Below are positions 43,160 to 52,650 of a stretch of 64,000 bases of DNA, piece after piece; the stretch's first letter is position 1; every line of letters starts with the position of its first letter. Under the pieces are notes generated by a model that ran no database searches, was not told the DNA's origin, and saw only the letters and a program-made list of their open reading frames with translations. The DNA comes from Fragilaria crotonensis (Eukaryota > Bacillariophyta > Fragilariophyceae > Fragilariales > Fragilariaceae), in assembly GCA_022925895.1 (NCBI GenBank), contig JAKSYS010000195.1, positions 26,591-90,590 of the forward strand, read 5' to 3'. The position numbers and the translations under genes are program-made.

Positions 43160-45076
43160 GGCTCTATTGGCGGGATAGGTACTAGACGGTCTTATACTCA
43201 ATGGTATGCGAATGACGGGTTGTGATGAGAATCAAGAGAACCTGTGCTTTCGACGATGTGTGCTTGATGCTGTGTAATACGTTCTTATATATATATACTA
43301 GTGGGTACCTCACATTTGATCGGAGTGTCTACTACAGGAAACTGGACGTACAGTACCCCCAACCTGGTCGTACTCCGTACCACTACTTTTACTGTTACTG
43401 TTTACTTTCAGTACTCAACCCCGGCGAAGTGAAAAAATTCAGACAGTATTCATTTCATCCAGTACCCCAGAGTGGTCATACTCCGTAACAGACGCACGCA
43501 CGCACGCACACACGCACGCACACAATTAATTTATAATATAGTAGGATATATATATGATAAGCTGTAGTCGTACTTGTACTCTCGACTCTCTACTGATAGT
43601 ACCTGGTAGTACGATAGCAGAAGATGAAGGATGCGCGTCTCCTGAGAAGCACTTGCGGGAATCAGAATCTCTGGTGAAACTGAACCGCTGTTTATCATTT
43701 TCTAGTTTTGAAAAACAAAAGAACAAAAGCTCTGACATAATGACTCCTTTTCGGGTTTCAATGCATTTAATCATTCTTCTGAGAACAAATTCACATGCTA
43801 CCGTTCGTAGCCTCCAACAGACTGTTCTACGAGTACTTGTACTACTGTACTGTCATCCAACTGAAGTATTAAGCACATTTTGCCAAAAATGTTTCATTCT
43901 TCCCCACGTGTATTGGCCAAGACGGCGAGAGAGCTACGAAGACAACAACTTGACTCTTACGGTGTCAGGCGTCTCAGGCTTCAGCAAACACACACACACA
44001 CACACAACAGATGGGAACATTTAAACTTTTTATGGCTGTCAGTGGTGTCAAAAGATTTATGCGACGGCGAACGATCAGAAAAGTGAGGACCTGGTCGGTC
44101 GTCGAAACGATGGCGACGCGAGTCGTACTTCCGGTCCGGGCGATACCATTTTCTCGGTTCGCCTATAGCATAGTAGACAACATCCAGCACCCCCTGCGAT
44201 CGTGAAGAGTATTTGGAAAGGTCCTACAATTCAAATATTCGCGAAGGACGAAGGACGACATCACCTAAGACACTGACGATTATAAAGACAGTCGGGTTGG
44301 TAGGTTGTGCTACGACTACAACTCTGGATGTTTGGAGTTGCTATCGTCGTTACTGGTGTCGTCGAGTGAGATTACGTTCAATGAATGCGACGTCCTTCGC
44401 TCCAGTCCTTTCACCCCAAGTGTTCCGAGTCATATTTGGCGCGCCAGATCGGCTCTCGAAGGACGTATCTTGTTGAAACTCGACGAGGGCCTCAAATGCA
44501 ACATCGAACATCAATGCGTCATTTTGGAACAAATTGGACTGGACCCGCAGGACGTATTCCGCAGTGCCACGACAGGAGTCACATTGGAAGATTTGGTCGC
44601 GGTGCGAAGGCTAGGAATTCGGCAACGACGAATGGATGCAGTGATCATGGTGCGACGAACGAATGACTTGTCAATAGTGCACGCATAGATGACTTTCGAA
44701 CCCCCCGTGAAGCGTAAGACAAAGAATAGACGGCTCACCAACAGAGTATGAAAAAATCAAAAGTGCCCGACAGTTTCGTTTTGTTTTGTTTATGGATCTA
44801 GAATATAGAGGCCATCGCCGAACCAAGATAGTCCAGTCTGCGGCACTGCGGCTCGTAGTCCTTTCATCTATTCATTCGTGTTATATTTTCATTTGCAACG
44901 CTGGTGAAAGATAAAGCACTTGCCGTCCTGTCTACGTCATAAGGGAATACCTGCGCGGTGCGAGTTGAAAAAAAGACGCATAATCGACTATGGATCAGAA
45001 ACATTGCCAACTAGACATCTCAAAGAAGGAAATTCCTCACCGCTTCACCCGCCAGCAAACCGCAATTGTTGGCAAT
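43160..45076. other. ANK3' upstream region, dispersed repeat and companion relics
   Basis: 43456-43542 is the dispersed repeat also found at 32503-32578. 43700-43900 matches the upstream region of ANK3. From 44050 plus-strand nuclease relics appear (VVLPVRAIPFSRFAY), followed by the companion sequence annotated separately. TATGGATCTAGAATATAGAG lies near 44790. Confidence 0.5.
44305..44688 (+). pseudogene. Companion sequence, block B copy (LEQIGLDPQD type)
   Basis: 127 open codons, nearly identical to 15722-16090 over the first 105 residues (LELLSSLLVSSSEITFNECD, ..., VILEQIGLDPQDVFRSATTG). The C-terminus differs, and here it reaches a piece corresponding to the polar tail (RRTNDLS). Unknown function; no known domain. 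Confidence 0.45.
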
Positions 45077-46321
45077 TTATCTGTCATCTGTTTGATTACG
45101 AGGCCGCTTCTTTTCTCTGCAGTTCAACTCCATTTCTTTCGAAAGGATCTCTACTTCCGACTCGCGAAGCAGACAAGCCTTGGTATGTTCCTCAAGACAG
45201 CCTACAATTTCAAATACCTCACATTTGCGAGCAATGTCCAATGCTGTCGATCCTGCTTTATTCCGAACACTCGCGTCCACCCTAGCGTCCTTCAACAGTT
45301 CGCGAACCATGTCCAGCCTTCCCCTGAGGCAAGCCCAGATCACAGCTGTGTTGCCATGAGGACCTTGAACATTCACATCCATTATGCCGTGATTCAACAA
45401 CTCAAGAGCAACATCCCATCGATCCTCTGCACTGGCCCAGTAAAAGGCTGTGCGCCCTTTATTATCTTGAGCATTCACATCCACGTCCCGGTGTTTCAGC
45501 AACTCTTGAACAATTTCCAAGTTATCAGTGGTGTGCGGCCGTACGCATCTTTGGCATTGACATCCACCCCCCTTGTGCTTCAACAACTCGCACACAACTT
45601 CCATGTGACCGTAACCGCATGCAGTGATAAATGCAGTATAATGGTGTGCATGAAGTTTGGCATTCACATCAATATCCTTATATTTCAACAACTCGCGAAC
45701 AATGCCCAAACTTCCCTTGGCACACGCAATTATGAGTGGTGTGTGGCCCAAGTTGCAGCTTATATTCGGTTCCAATTCCTTGCGTTTCATCAACTCGCAA
45801 ACAATTTCCAGACTTCCTTCCATGCACGCGGCAATGAGTGGCGTACGGCCACAAGCATCTTGGATATTCACATCAATGCTCTTGTGCTTCAAGAACTCGC
45901 AAACAATGTCAACTTTTCTCTCGAAGCATGCATAGATGAGTGGTGTGCGGCCATCATCGTCATCATCTCTCACATTCACATCCAAGTCCTTGTGTTTCAA
46001 GAGCTCGCGAATAATGTCTAAATTTCCCTTGGCACATGCAATAATGAGTGGTGTGGAGCCGACACTGCTGTGTCGAATGTTGACATTGACTCCATCGTGT
46101 TTCAACAACTCGCGAACAATTCTCACATTGTCGTAGGCACATGCAATGAGAAGAGATGTGAAACCCCATGAATTCTGGAAATTCACGTCGTTCCCCTGTA
46201 TGCATAGCTCCAGACCACTGCGAACCTCAAATGTCAGACCGGGTGTGCTGCGTATGATTGATTTAATCTTCTTCCTGAACCTTTCCTGCTGTTCTGCTGG
46301 TGAGCAATCCAGAGATGTCAT
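45077..46321 (-). CDS. ANK4': ankyrin-repeat protein with compensated frameshift
   Basis: 414 codons from ATG 46321 (MTSLDCSPAEQQERFRKKIK). Matches ANK4 except at 45520-45572: a 19-bp deletion in the plus sequence (after TTATC at about 45525) and one extra C in the run near 45570 (CCACCCCCC) cancel out, so one repeat is replaced by the out-of-frame string GGGCQCQRCVRPHTT before DNLEIVQELL. The other nine repeats, cap and tail (CREKKRPRNQTDDR) are conserved. The altered repeat should disturb the stack locally; the product could otherwise still be made. Confidence 0.75.
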   Translation of the reverse strand: MTSLDCSPAEQQERFRKKIKSIIRSTPGLTFEVRSGLELCIQGNDVNFQNSWGFTSLLIACAYDNVRIVRELLKHDGVNVNIRHSSVGSTPLIIACAKGNLDIIRELLKHKDLDVNVRDDDDDGRTPLIYACFERKVDIVCEFLKHKSIDVNIQDACGRTPLIAACMEGSLEIVCELMKRKELEPNISCNLGHTPLIIACAKGSLGIVRELLKYKDIDVNAKLHAHHYTAFITACGYGHMEVVCELLKHKGGGCQCQRCVRPHTTDNLEIVQELLKHRDVDVNAQDNKGRTAFYWASAEDRWDVALELLNHGIMDVNVQGPHGNTAVIWACLRGRLDMVRELLKDARVDASVRNKAGSTALDIARKCEVFEIVGCLEEHTKACLLRESEVEILSKEMELNCREKKRPRNQTDDR

Positions 46322-46449
46322 TGTTGCAAAAAGCACTTTCTTGGCGTGTCAGTGTTCCAAAGAAGGGAGGCGATGTGAACCTGGTGCTGAAATGATGTCG
46401 AGAACAACCAGGCAGCTCAAGATGGTGGCCCTTCCCCCGACAGGAAAAC

Positions 46450-46535
46450 TCAATTTTGTCCTACCGGGTAGGACAAACAAAAAATTAAAAAAAAAGATTT
46501 TGTCCTTCCAAGTTTGAGTGGAAGGACAAAATCTA
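46450..46535. repeat. Left subterminal repeats and hairpin of the piggyBac-like element
   Basis: TTTGTCCT at about 46454 and 46499 and its complement AGGACAAA at about 46470 and 46523. GATTTTGTCCTTCCA (46496-46510) pairs perfectly with 46519-46533 across an 8-base loop. The right side of the element repeats ATTTTGTCCTTCCA at about 50593 and TTTGTCCT near 50757, 50810 and 50818. Probable transposase-binding sites (inference). Confidence 0.6.
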
Positions 46536-46806
46536 ACCTTATAACCGCGGGTTAATGAAACTTAACACGGCGATAACCTTGTTAACACTGATCTCCACAC
46601 CTCAATCTGCTCGGCTTAGTCGCTGAACCTCACGGATCGCACTGAATGTGCCAACAGTACCTTTGGGGCAGTCTTGTGTATGCCTCTGCATGACGGATTT
46701 AACGTCAGAGCACTGGTTCCAACAAAATTTCGATTAGATCGCATTGCCGTTGGGTCAATTTTTGGCGATACAGACGACCAAAAATGTGTAACAAGACTTG
46801 TCCTCC

Positions 46807-49800
46807 ATGACACTCCACAATCGCGTCAGCATTATATCAGATGAATCGATGACAATGGACGATCTTGAGGAGCCGCAGGAGATGGAGGAGGACGATCCAA
46901 ATTATGTTGGAGGTACTGATGATATTGATAACAAGATGATGGAGTCCCTGTTTGATTTGAGTGCGTATGCAAGCAACGATGACGGCGGAAATGATGATGA
47001 AAGTGATAGTAGCAGTGCTGGCCAATCATCGTCATCAAGTCAGGGCTGGACTTATCTTGTTGGGAACAAAGCGCCTGCTGTTTCCATTTCCATTGATGGT
47101 GTTGACCTTCGGTTGCTGGAAAAGGCTCGTGATGAAGTCCCGACGGTGCTTGATAACATAAAACGGAAAGTCTTTGGCAGTAAGCAATATCGTGATATGA
47201 GTAAGGTTTCCCCTGGCGACTTCTTGAAGGCGTTCATGGATCCCCAACTCTTGGGGTATCTCAAGACCTTTATTAACGCTAACATGACAAGCGATCCAGT
47301 TTCCAGTTCGGACATAATTGCTTTCATTCGTGTTGAATTGATGTTGTCATTCTACAAGGTAAGAACAAAGTGAAAGCCGCTGTCGCAGCTGTGTGCTATA
47401 CAGTCAGCATTCATTGAACTCATCATCCTTCTTTTTCTTGCATTGATCCAGGTGTCACCTTTAATGTACTTTAATCCAGCCAACGTTGCGAACTTTCCTT
47501 CTTCAACATGTGGTATGAGCCATGCGAGATACAGATGTATTCTACAAGCACTCAATTCGAAGGGCAACACACCGGCACAACTTCCACATCTAGTGTGTGG
47601 CACCACTTCACGACGCCACATTCCTTCAGCAACCTCTACTGGAATCTGGAAGCCCCCCATGTCCCACAATCGGGAATTAGCAACTGCTATGGCCCTCGTA
47701 CGACGAATTTGTGCCGAAGTTGCCTTCATACCAGGCACAACTGATATCGGACTGGATGATGACTTACTTCGTCTCCGTTCTAGGAGAGTTGTCCTTGAAG
47801 GTATTCTCACACTAACAATCCAAACAAGGGGTTGGGGTCGTACACCATGGAGCTGTGTCGAACTGCACTTCGCTGTACTGTGGTGGACACGTTGCATCTC
47901 GCAATGAGTCCACGCTTGACTGCGTGAAAATCCTACTTCTCTCCTTGTCAGGGCATCAATCGAATCACAGATTCGTCTCAATAGGACAAACTTCTTCTGG
48001 GATCGAGGTTATGGGGGTATTGAAGGTGATGTCAACTCGTTCGCAATGGCAAAGGAGCTGTTCTAGTGGGAACATCTCGGAGAATGAAGTCGTTTCCTTT
48101 TACGTTTGATCAGCGCCCTGGTACTTCGCGTCGCCTTATCCAAGAGAAAGGTACCATGGCAGCATACTGGGCTGTCAAAGGAACAGGATGTCAAACCCAG
48201 TATGCCTTGGCACACAGGAGTGGGATGGGGCGTGTCGTGTTGATGCACACAACCGATGAAGCCTTAGGGCCTGGGCGATACACTCTCATTACACGTGATG
48301 GAAAAAATGCAACGATTAAGTACACACGAGTTGACGATGTTGTGATCCCATACCTGCTGCAGTCGTCTTCACCACCAGGCGTCATTATGTTGACGGAAAG
48401 CCAACGCACTCCAGAATGGTTCTTACTGCGAAAGTTCCGGATAACGGGAACAGGTGCATATGGTATTTGGAAATTTATTAGTAGTACTATGAACGATGAT
48501 CTTCTTGATGAGAATATGAACGCAGTGATACAAATCCTCAGCATGCGAAGTAATGACAACAACCTGGTTGAGCCGCCAGAAGAAGACAACCAATCTTACG
48601 AACGTGAAGCTTTGAATACATTGCTGTTGCCGGATCTTCGGAGGATCTGCCGAAACAAGAAGCTACCAGTCTCGGGGTCAAAAGGGATACTCATCGATAG
48701 AATCTTATCATGGACGTCACAGCAGGACGAGCCTTCAAGAAGACCGGCAGCACAGAACAGCATTTTGTCGATACTAATGAAATCATGGTTCATGGCTCCA
48801 TTCAAGTCTAGGGCTTGTCGCGAAGGAACTCTGAATGAGCCATTCATCTTTGCTAACTTTCCTCGGTTTGTTTCTCAGAAAAGTGCAAAGGAGGGTCCTG
48901 ATGGGCAGCGGAGGACAGTAATTGAGAGTATTCACGAATTTGGACTGATGTGTAACGCGGACGACACGAACGCAGCCTTCTCACCTGATGCCATAGCAGG
49001 AATTGCGGATGTTTTGCCTGATGGTACTTCAACTTCTGTTGTTGCGCTGGTGGAAATGAAGTCGAAATGCTCACAGGCGACACTGTCAGCGGAGATGGAG
49101 TTGATAACTTTGTATGGAGAGTATCAGGAAATCAATGCGGAGGAGGATCCAATAAGTTTCAAATCATCAATCCCAGATACGTCTTACCGATGCCAATTGC
49201 TTCACGGAATGGCATCAGGTAATCTTGATAATGCCTTTTTTGTTGTGGCTTCACTGAGAAAAATTATTCGTGTTGTTCGTGTTCGAATCAGCAGTCAGAT
49301 ACGAGGACAGTACATGTCGGCAATTGCTCATTTGGGTCGGCAGCATCTGCGGTGGATTGTCGATGGAGGAGTTGTCCCGGAGATGGAGTTTGAGACAGGG
49401 TCACATGCTGTCGATCAGCATAGTGTGCAGACAACATTTGACCTGTGGCAAGCTATGTGCAACCTCATAATTGATGAGCGAGGGCGCCCTCTTCCAGCAG
49501 GGAAGCATCTTCTACCAGAGGTGGTTGCAACATGGAACAGGGGCAAGGGACCGATTGATGTGTACAGTCGCTTTCAAAAAAACATCAAGTCGGTGCATTC
49601 ACGTCTCGGCCCAGTTGCTGCAATTTGGATGCGTTTGGTAATGACAACTGTGTACAATGCATATCATTCCTTCAATCTAAGCCGTGCAGCCGCATTCCTT
49701 GCCAGCGATGAATGTAAATCATTCAAGGACTTTCAGAGAATTCGGGCTCGTCAATGCTCATTTCGTCAGTTTTGTCAACTTCTTGCGAACGATCTAACAG

Positions 49801-50276
49801 TTGAAGTTGCTTCAGAATTGAATTACACGGCCAGCAGCAGCGAGGACGAAGAGGCGATGCCAAACGATGAAGAAGCAAGTGTACAGGAAGTGATTCTCTA
49901 CAATAAACGGGAGGCTTTCTTCTCCAGGCCAAAACTTATTTCAAAAAGACGAAGTCGAAGACTTGTACATGTTCCGTGTTCTGCTGGAAAGCAATCCAGT
50001 TGTGTCTGGTGTTGTCGTCTGGACCATTCACCAGGTTTTCAAAAGCATAGCCGACATGGCAGGAAAACAACCTGGTTATGCTCTACCTGCGATGTCCCTC
50101 TATGCAAAGTGAAAAGGTACAGCGAACGGAGCTGCTTTGATCTATTCCACGAAGCTGATTCATTGTTTGACCCCTGTTGTGCCGCTGCTCAAGAGGCAGT
50201 GCATGTCCGCGCACACCAACCGAACACTCCCGCCATCTCGCCGTCGTGTCGCCACTGCAAGTTCCGGCCTTGGTGA
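46807..50276 (+). CDS. piggyBac-like transposase with inserted YqaJ nuclease and SAP motif
   Basis: Exon 1 46807-47358: acidic start, then DIIAFIRVELMLSFYK. Intron 47359-47451 (GTAAG...CAG, 93 bp). Exon 2 from 47452: MSHARYRCILQALN, first catalytic-Asp region AFIPGTTDIGLDDDLLRLRS, then (other frames) DRGYGG and VGTSRRMKSFPFTFDQ. The long frame 48066-50276 holds, in order: ALAHRSGMGRVVLM; a YqaJ-like domain (48399-49250) with RTPEWFLLRKFRITG, EGTLNEPF, FSPDAIAG, LVEMK and QLLHGMA; a SAP motif inside it (LLLPDLRRICRNKKLPVSGS, 48624-48710); the third-Asp region WNRGKGPIDVYSR (49533-49571); and a Cys-rich C-terminus CVWCC...CSTCDVPLC...CFDLFHE. Frame breaks between 47760 and 48055 may be introns or lost bases (AAA at 48051-48053). 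Confidence 0.72.
47359..47451 (+). other. Intron of the transposase gene
   Basis: Begins GTAAGAAC after TTC TAC AAG and ends TTGCATTGATCCAG before GTG TCA CCT. Splicing joins FYK to VSPLMYFNPANV in frame, and without it a stop follows three codons on. Phase 0, 93 bp. It shows that the element is used in a eukaryotic nucleus. Confidence 0.75.
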
Positions 50277-50840
50277 TATCTCTGAAGGAACAAGTTCTGA
50301 TGAAGATGCGGCATCATGTGACTCAGAAGAGGAGAAGAAGTCAATTCCAGGAAATTCAAGTAGCGACGACGCTGACAAAGTGCGATGCGTCCTGCCATTC
50401 GACGCCGGACTGCAACAAAGGCTATTGCAATATCCAGAAGGAGAACAAGACAGAGTTATTTGATATGATCAAAAATGGTGTTGTCGGTTAATTCAGAGTT
50501 AGCAGCCATGATCATGATGATGATCAAGTTTAACAAGTGCATTTAGTACGTGAAATCTTTGAATATTAAATTTGCACGGGCAATTTCGATGAATTTTGTC
50601 CTTCCACTGGTTTTTCCCTCTAGGACAAACAACAAAATGAGCGTGAAAAAATCACCTATCTTTGTGGCATCGTATCTCCACCAAAACAAGACCGTATTTC
50701 AAAAGTAGGACAGATTTAGAAAGGTAATGTACTCAGGAGCAATTTGTACGCCTCAGTTTGTCCTAGTCTAAGAAATTGGAGGTTAGCGGTGATAGCCAAA
50801 ATTTGTCCTCTTTTTTGTCCTAAAAAAATTTCCGTCGGGG

Positions 50841-51522
50841 AATATAGTAGCTATAGTCGATAGACACTGTGCTTCGAAAGTTCATTTGGACTCGAATCAT
50901 CTTGACGCAAGGTCCGGCAAAGGACGGTTTCACCTCACAGCCCATAGCCAATGTACTAATTGTAAGGATTATCATATACTAATATAGCGTATAGGATATA
51001 TGACAAAGCCGTATGTAAGTATTTATGCCATATAGACATATATAGCTAAACATAGATGTATGATGGTTGATTGATCCAAGGGTTTCAGAAACCCGGATAT
51101 AAAATCACAAGACCGTCGTGACGTCATAGAGCAGTACTCGGAGTATTGCATCCAAAGCGCCCCTTTGCAATTTGCAATCCACCGATCCCAACATGGATGC
51201 GGAGGATCCGGATCGCAGGTTAGGTTCATTCCTTCGTTACATCTTGATACGTATGACATAGATGTATGTATGTCATTCATTCTACTAGAGTATAGAGATG
51301 GGGAAGAAGAACGAATCTATTTGATGCTTTGCATTCTGCGTGTAGGAGGCATGCCGTCAGGATGAAGAAATCCAGCCATCGCTCACTACCAATTCGGGAA
51401 AAGCGACACCAGCCAAACACGAGAAAAACGACCATATACGAATGACGATGGGGCATCACACATCAGTTTTCTCCTCGGGCACCAGCCAAGGGCTACTTTT
51501 GGCGATTCATCTGTCAAGAGAC
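50841..51522. other. Spacer from element end to ANK7
   Basis: 50850-51317 continues the homology to block A (17850-19003, minus the MITE). At about 51317 it switches abruptly to the downstream blocks of an ANK gene (GAAATCCAGCCATCGCTCAC near 51366). The companion-gene relics present after 19003 in block A are missing. No gene. Confidence 0.55.
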
Positions 51523-52650
51523 TCATAAACGACGTCGCTTTCTTTCTCTGCTGTTCAACTCCTCAGCTTGCCAAAGCACCGTTGCATCCCACTCACGACG
51601 CTGACAAACTTTGGAATGCTCCTCAAGACAGCTTGCGATTTCAAACAATTCGCATTTGCGAGCAATGTCCAACGCTGTCGATCCTGCTTTGTTCCGAACA
51701 CTCACATCCACCCTACTGTCCTCCAAAAGCTCACAAACAACATCCAACCGGCCCCTAAGGGTCGCCCAGATAAGGGCCGTGTTGCCGTGAGCACCTTGGC
51801 TATTCATATCCACCTCGGTGTGATTCGACAACTGGAGAACAATTTCCCATCGATCCTGTCTCACGGCCGAGTAAAGGGCTGTGTGGCCTCTTCTGTCTCT
51901 GAGATTCACCTTGAGGCTCGGATCTCTCAACAAGAAACGAACAAGAGGTACATCATACTCCAATCTATTCGGCCAACGAATCTTGGAGCTTGCGATAATT
52001 AGTGGTGTTTGGCCATACATATCTTGGGCATTAACATCCATCTCCCTTGATTTCAGCAGCAACTTGCGCACGATGTCCAAGCTTCCTCCGAAGCATGCGT
52101 GCATGAGTGTTGTTTGTCCATACATATCTTGGGTGTTCACATCTACGTCATGATGCCGCAACAACTCGGAAACAATTCTCTGACGTCCCTTCTTGCATGT
52201 AATCATGAGTGGTGTGACGCCATACACATCTCTGATATTCACATTCACCTGTTTGTCCTGCAACAACTTGAAAACAGTTGTCTCCTCTCCATCGTCGCTT
52301 GCAATGAAGAGTGGTGTGCGGCCCCTTCTGCTCTGGACGTTCACATCCACCCCCTTGTGATGGAGCAACCTCCAAACAATGGCCCAACATCTCCTGACGC
52401 ATGCAATGATTAGTGCTGGTTCAACGAATTCATCTCTGAAATTCACATCAACCTCGTCGTGCTCCAACAACTCGCAAACAACTCCAAAATAGCCGTGCAG
52501 GCACGCCAGCATGAGGGCCGTGTGTCCGTCCGCGTCTCTGCCATTCACGTTCACTTCCTCATCGTTCAGCAATTCGCGAACCTTGGCAAAGTCACCATCT
52601 TTGCTTGCATTGTACAGACATTCCTGTTTGGAGCAACTCAAATTTGCCAT
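51523..52650 (-). CDS. ANK7: short ankyrin-repeat protein, about 10 repeats, intact
   Basis: 375 codons from ATG 52650 (MANLSCSKQECLYNASKDGD). It lacks the usual leader and begins almost directly with a repeat (AKVRELLNDEEVNVNGRDAD). About 10 repeats, among the most divergent of the window (EPALIIACVRRCWAIVWRLL, QTTLMHACFGGSLDIVRKLL). Repeat 7 has the long form (SSKIRWPNRLEYDVPLVRFL). Cap and tail (RERKRRRL) match the family. Different start and divergent core with a conserved cap suggest either a distinct subfamily or a recombinant. Confidence 0.85.
   Translation of the reverse strand: MANLSCSKQECLYNASKDGDFAKVRELLNDEEVNVNGRDADGHTALMLACLHGYFGVVCELLEHDEVDVNFRDEFVEPALIIACVRRCWAIVWRLLHHKGVDVNVQSRRGRTPLFIASDDGEETTVFKLLQDKQVNVNIRDVYGVTPLMITCKKGRQRIVSELLRHHDVDVNTQDMYGQTTLMHACFGGSLDIVRKLLLKSREMDVNAQDMYGQTPLIIASSKIRWPNRLEYDVPLVRFLLRDPSLKVNLRDRRGHTALYSAVRQDRWEIVLQLSNHTEVDMNSQGAHGNTALIWATLRGRLDVVCELLEDSRVDVSVRNKAGSTALDIARKCELFEIASCLEEHSKVCQRREWDATVLWQAEELNSRERKRRRL

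Larger units (their letters stand above)
46434..50840 (+). mobile_element. piggyBac-like DNA transposon, 4.4 kb
   Basis: Ends CCCCCGACAGGAAA (46434) and TTTCCGTCGGGG (to 50840) form an imperfect 12-14 bp TIR. It is absent at the matching place in block A, where the sequence runs GGTGGCCCTTTAATTTG (17823-17839). The element is flanked by TT on the left and AA on the right, so the TTAA typical of piggyBac targets is present in the empty site but not duplicated here. It carries one spliced transposase gene and subterminal TTTGTCCT repeats. Confidence 0.8.

Noticed and set aside
50137-50463. Separate 108-codon frame at the end of the transposase
   Set aside because: It overlaps the Cys-rich C-terminus in another frame and is Ser/Asp-rich; it could be a frame-shifted extension but lacks independent support.
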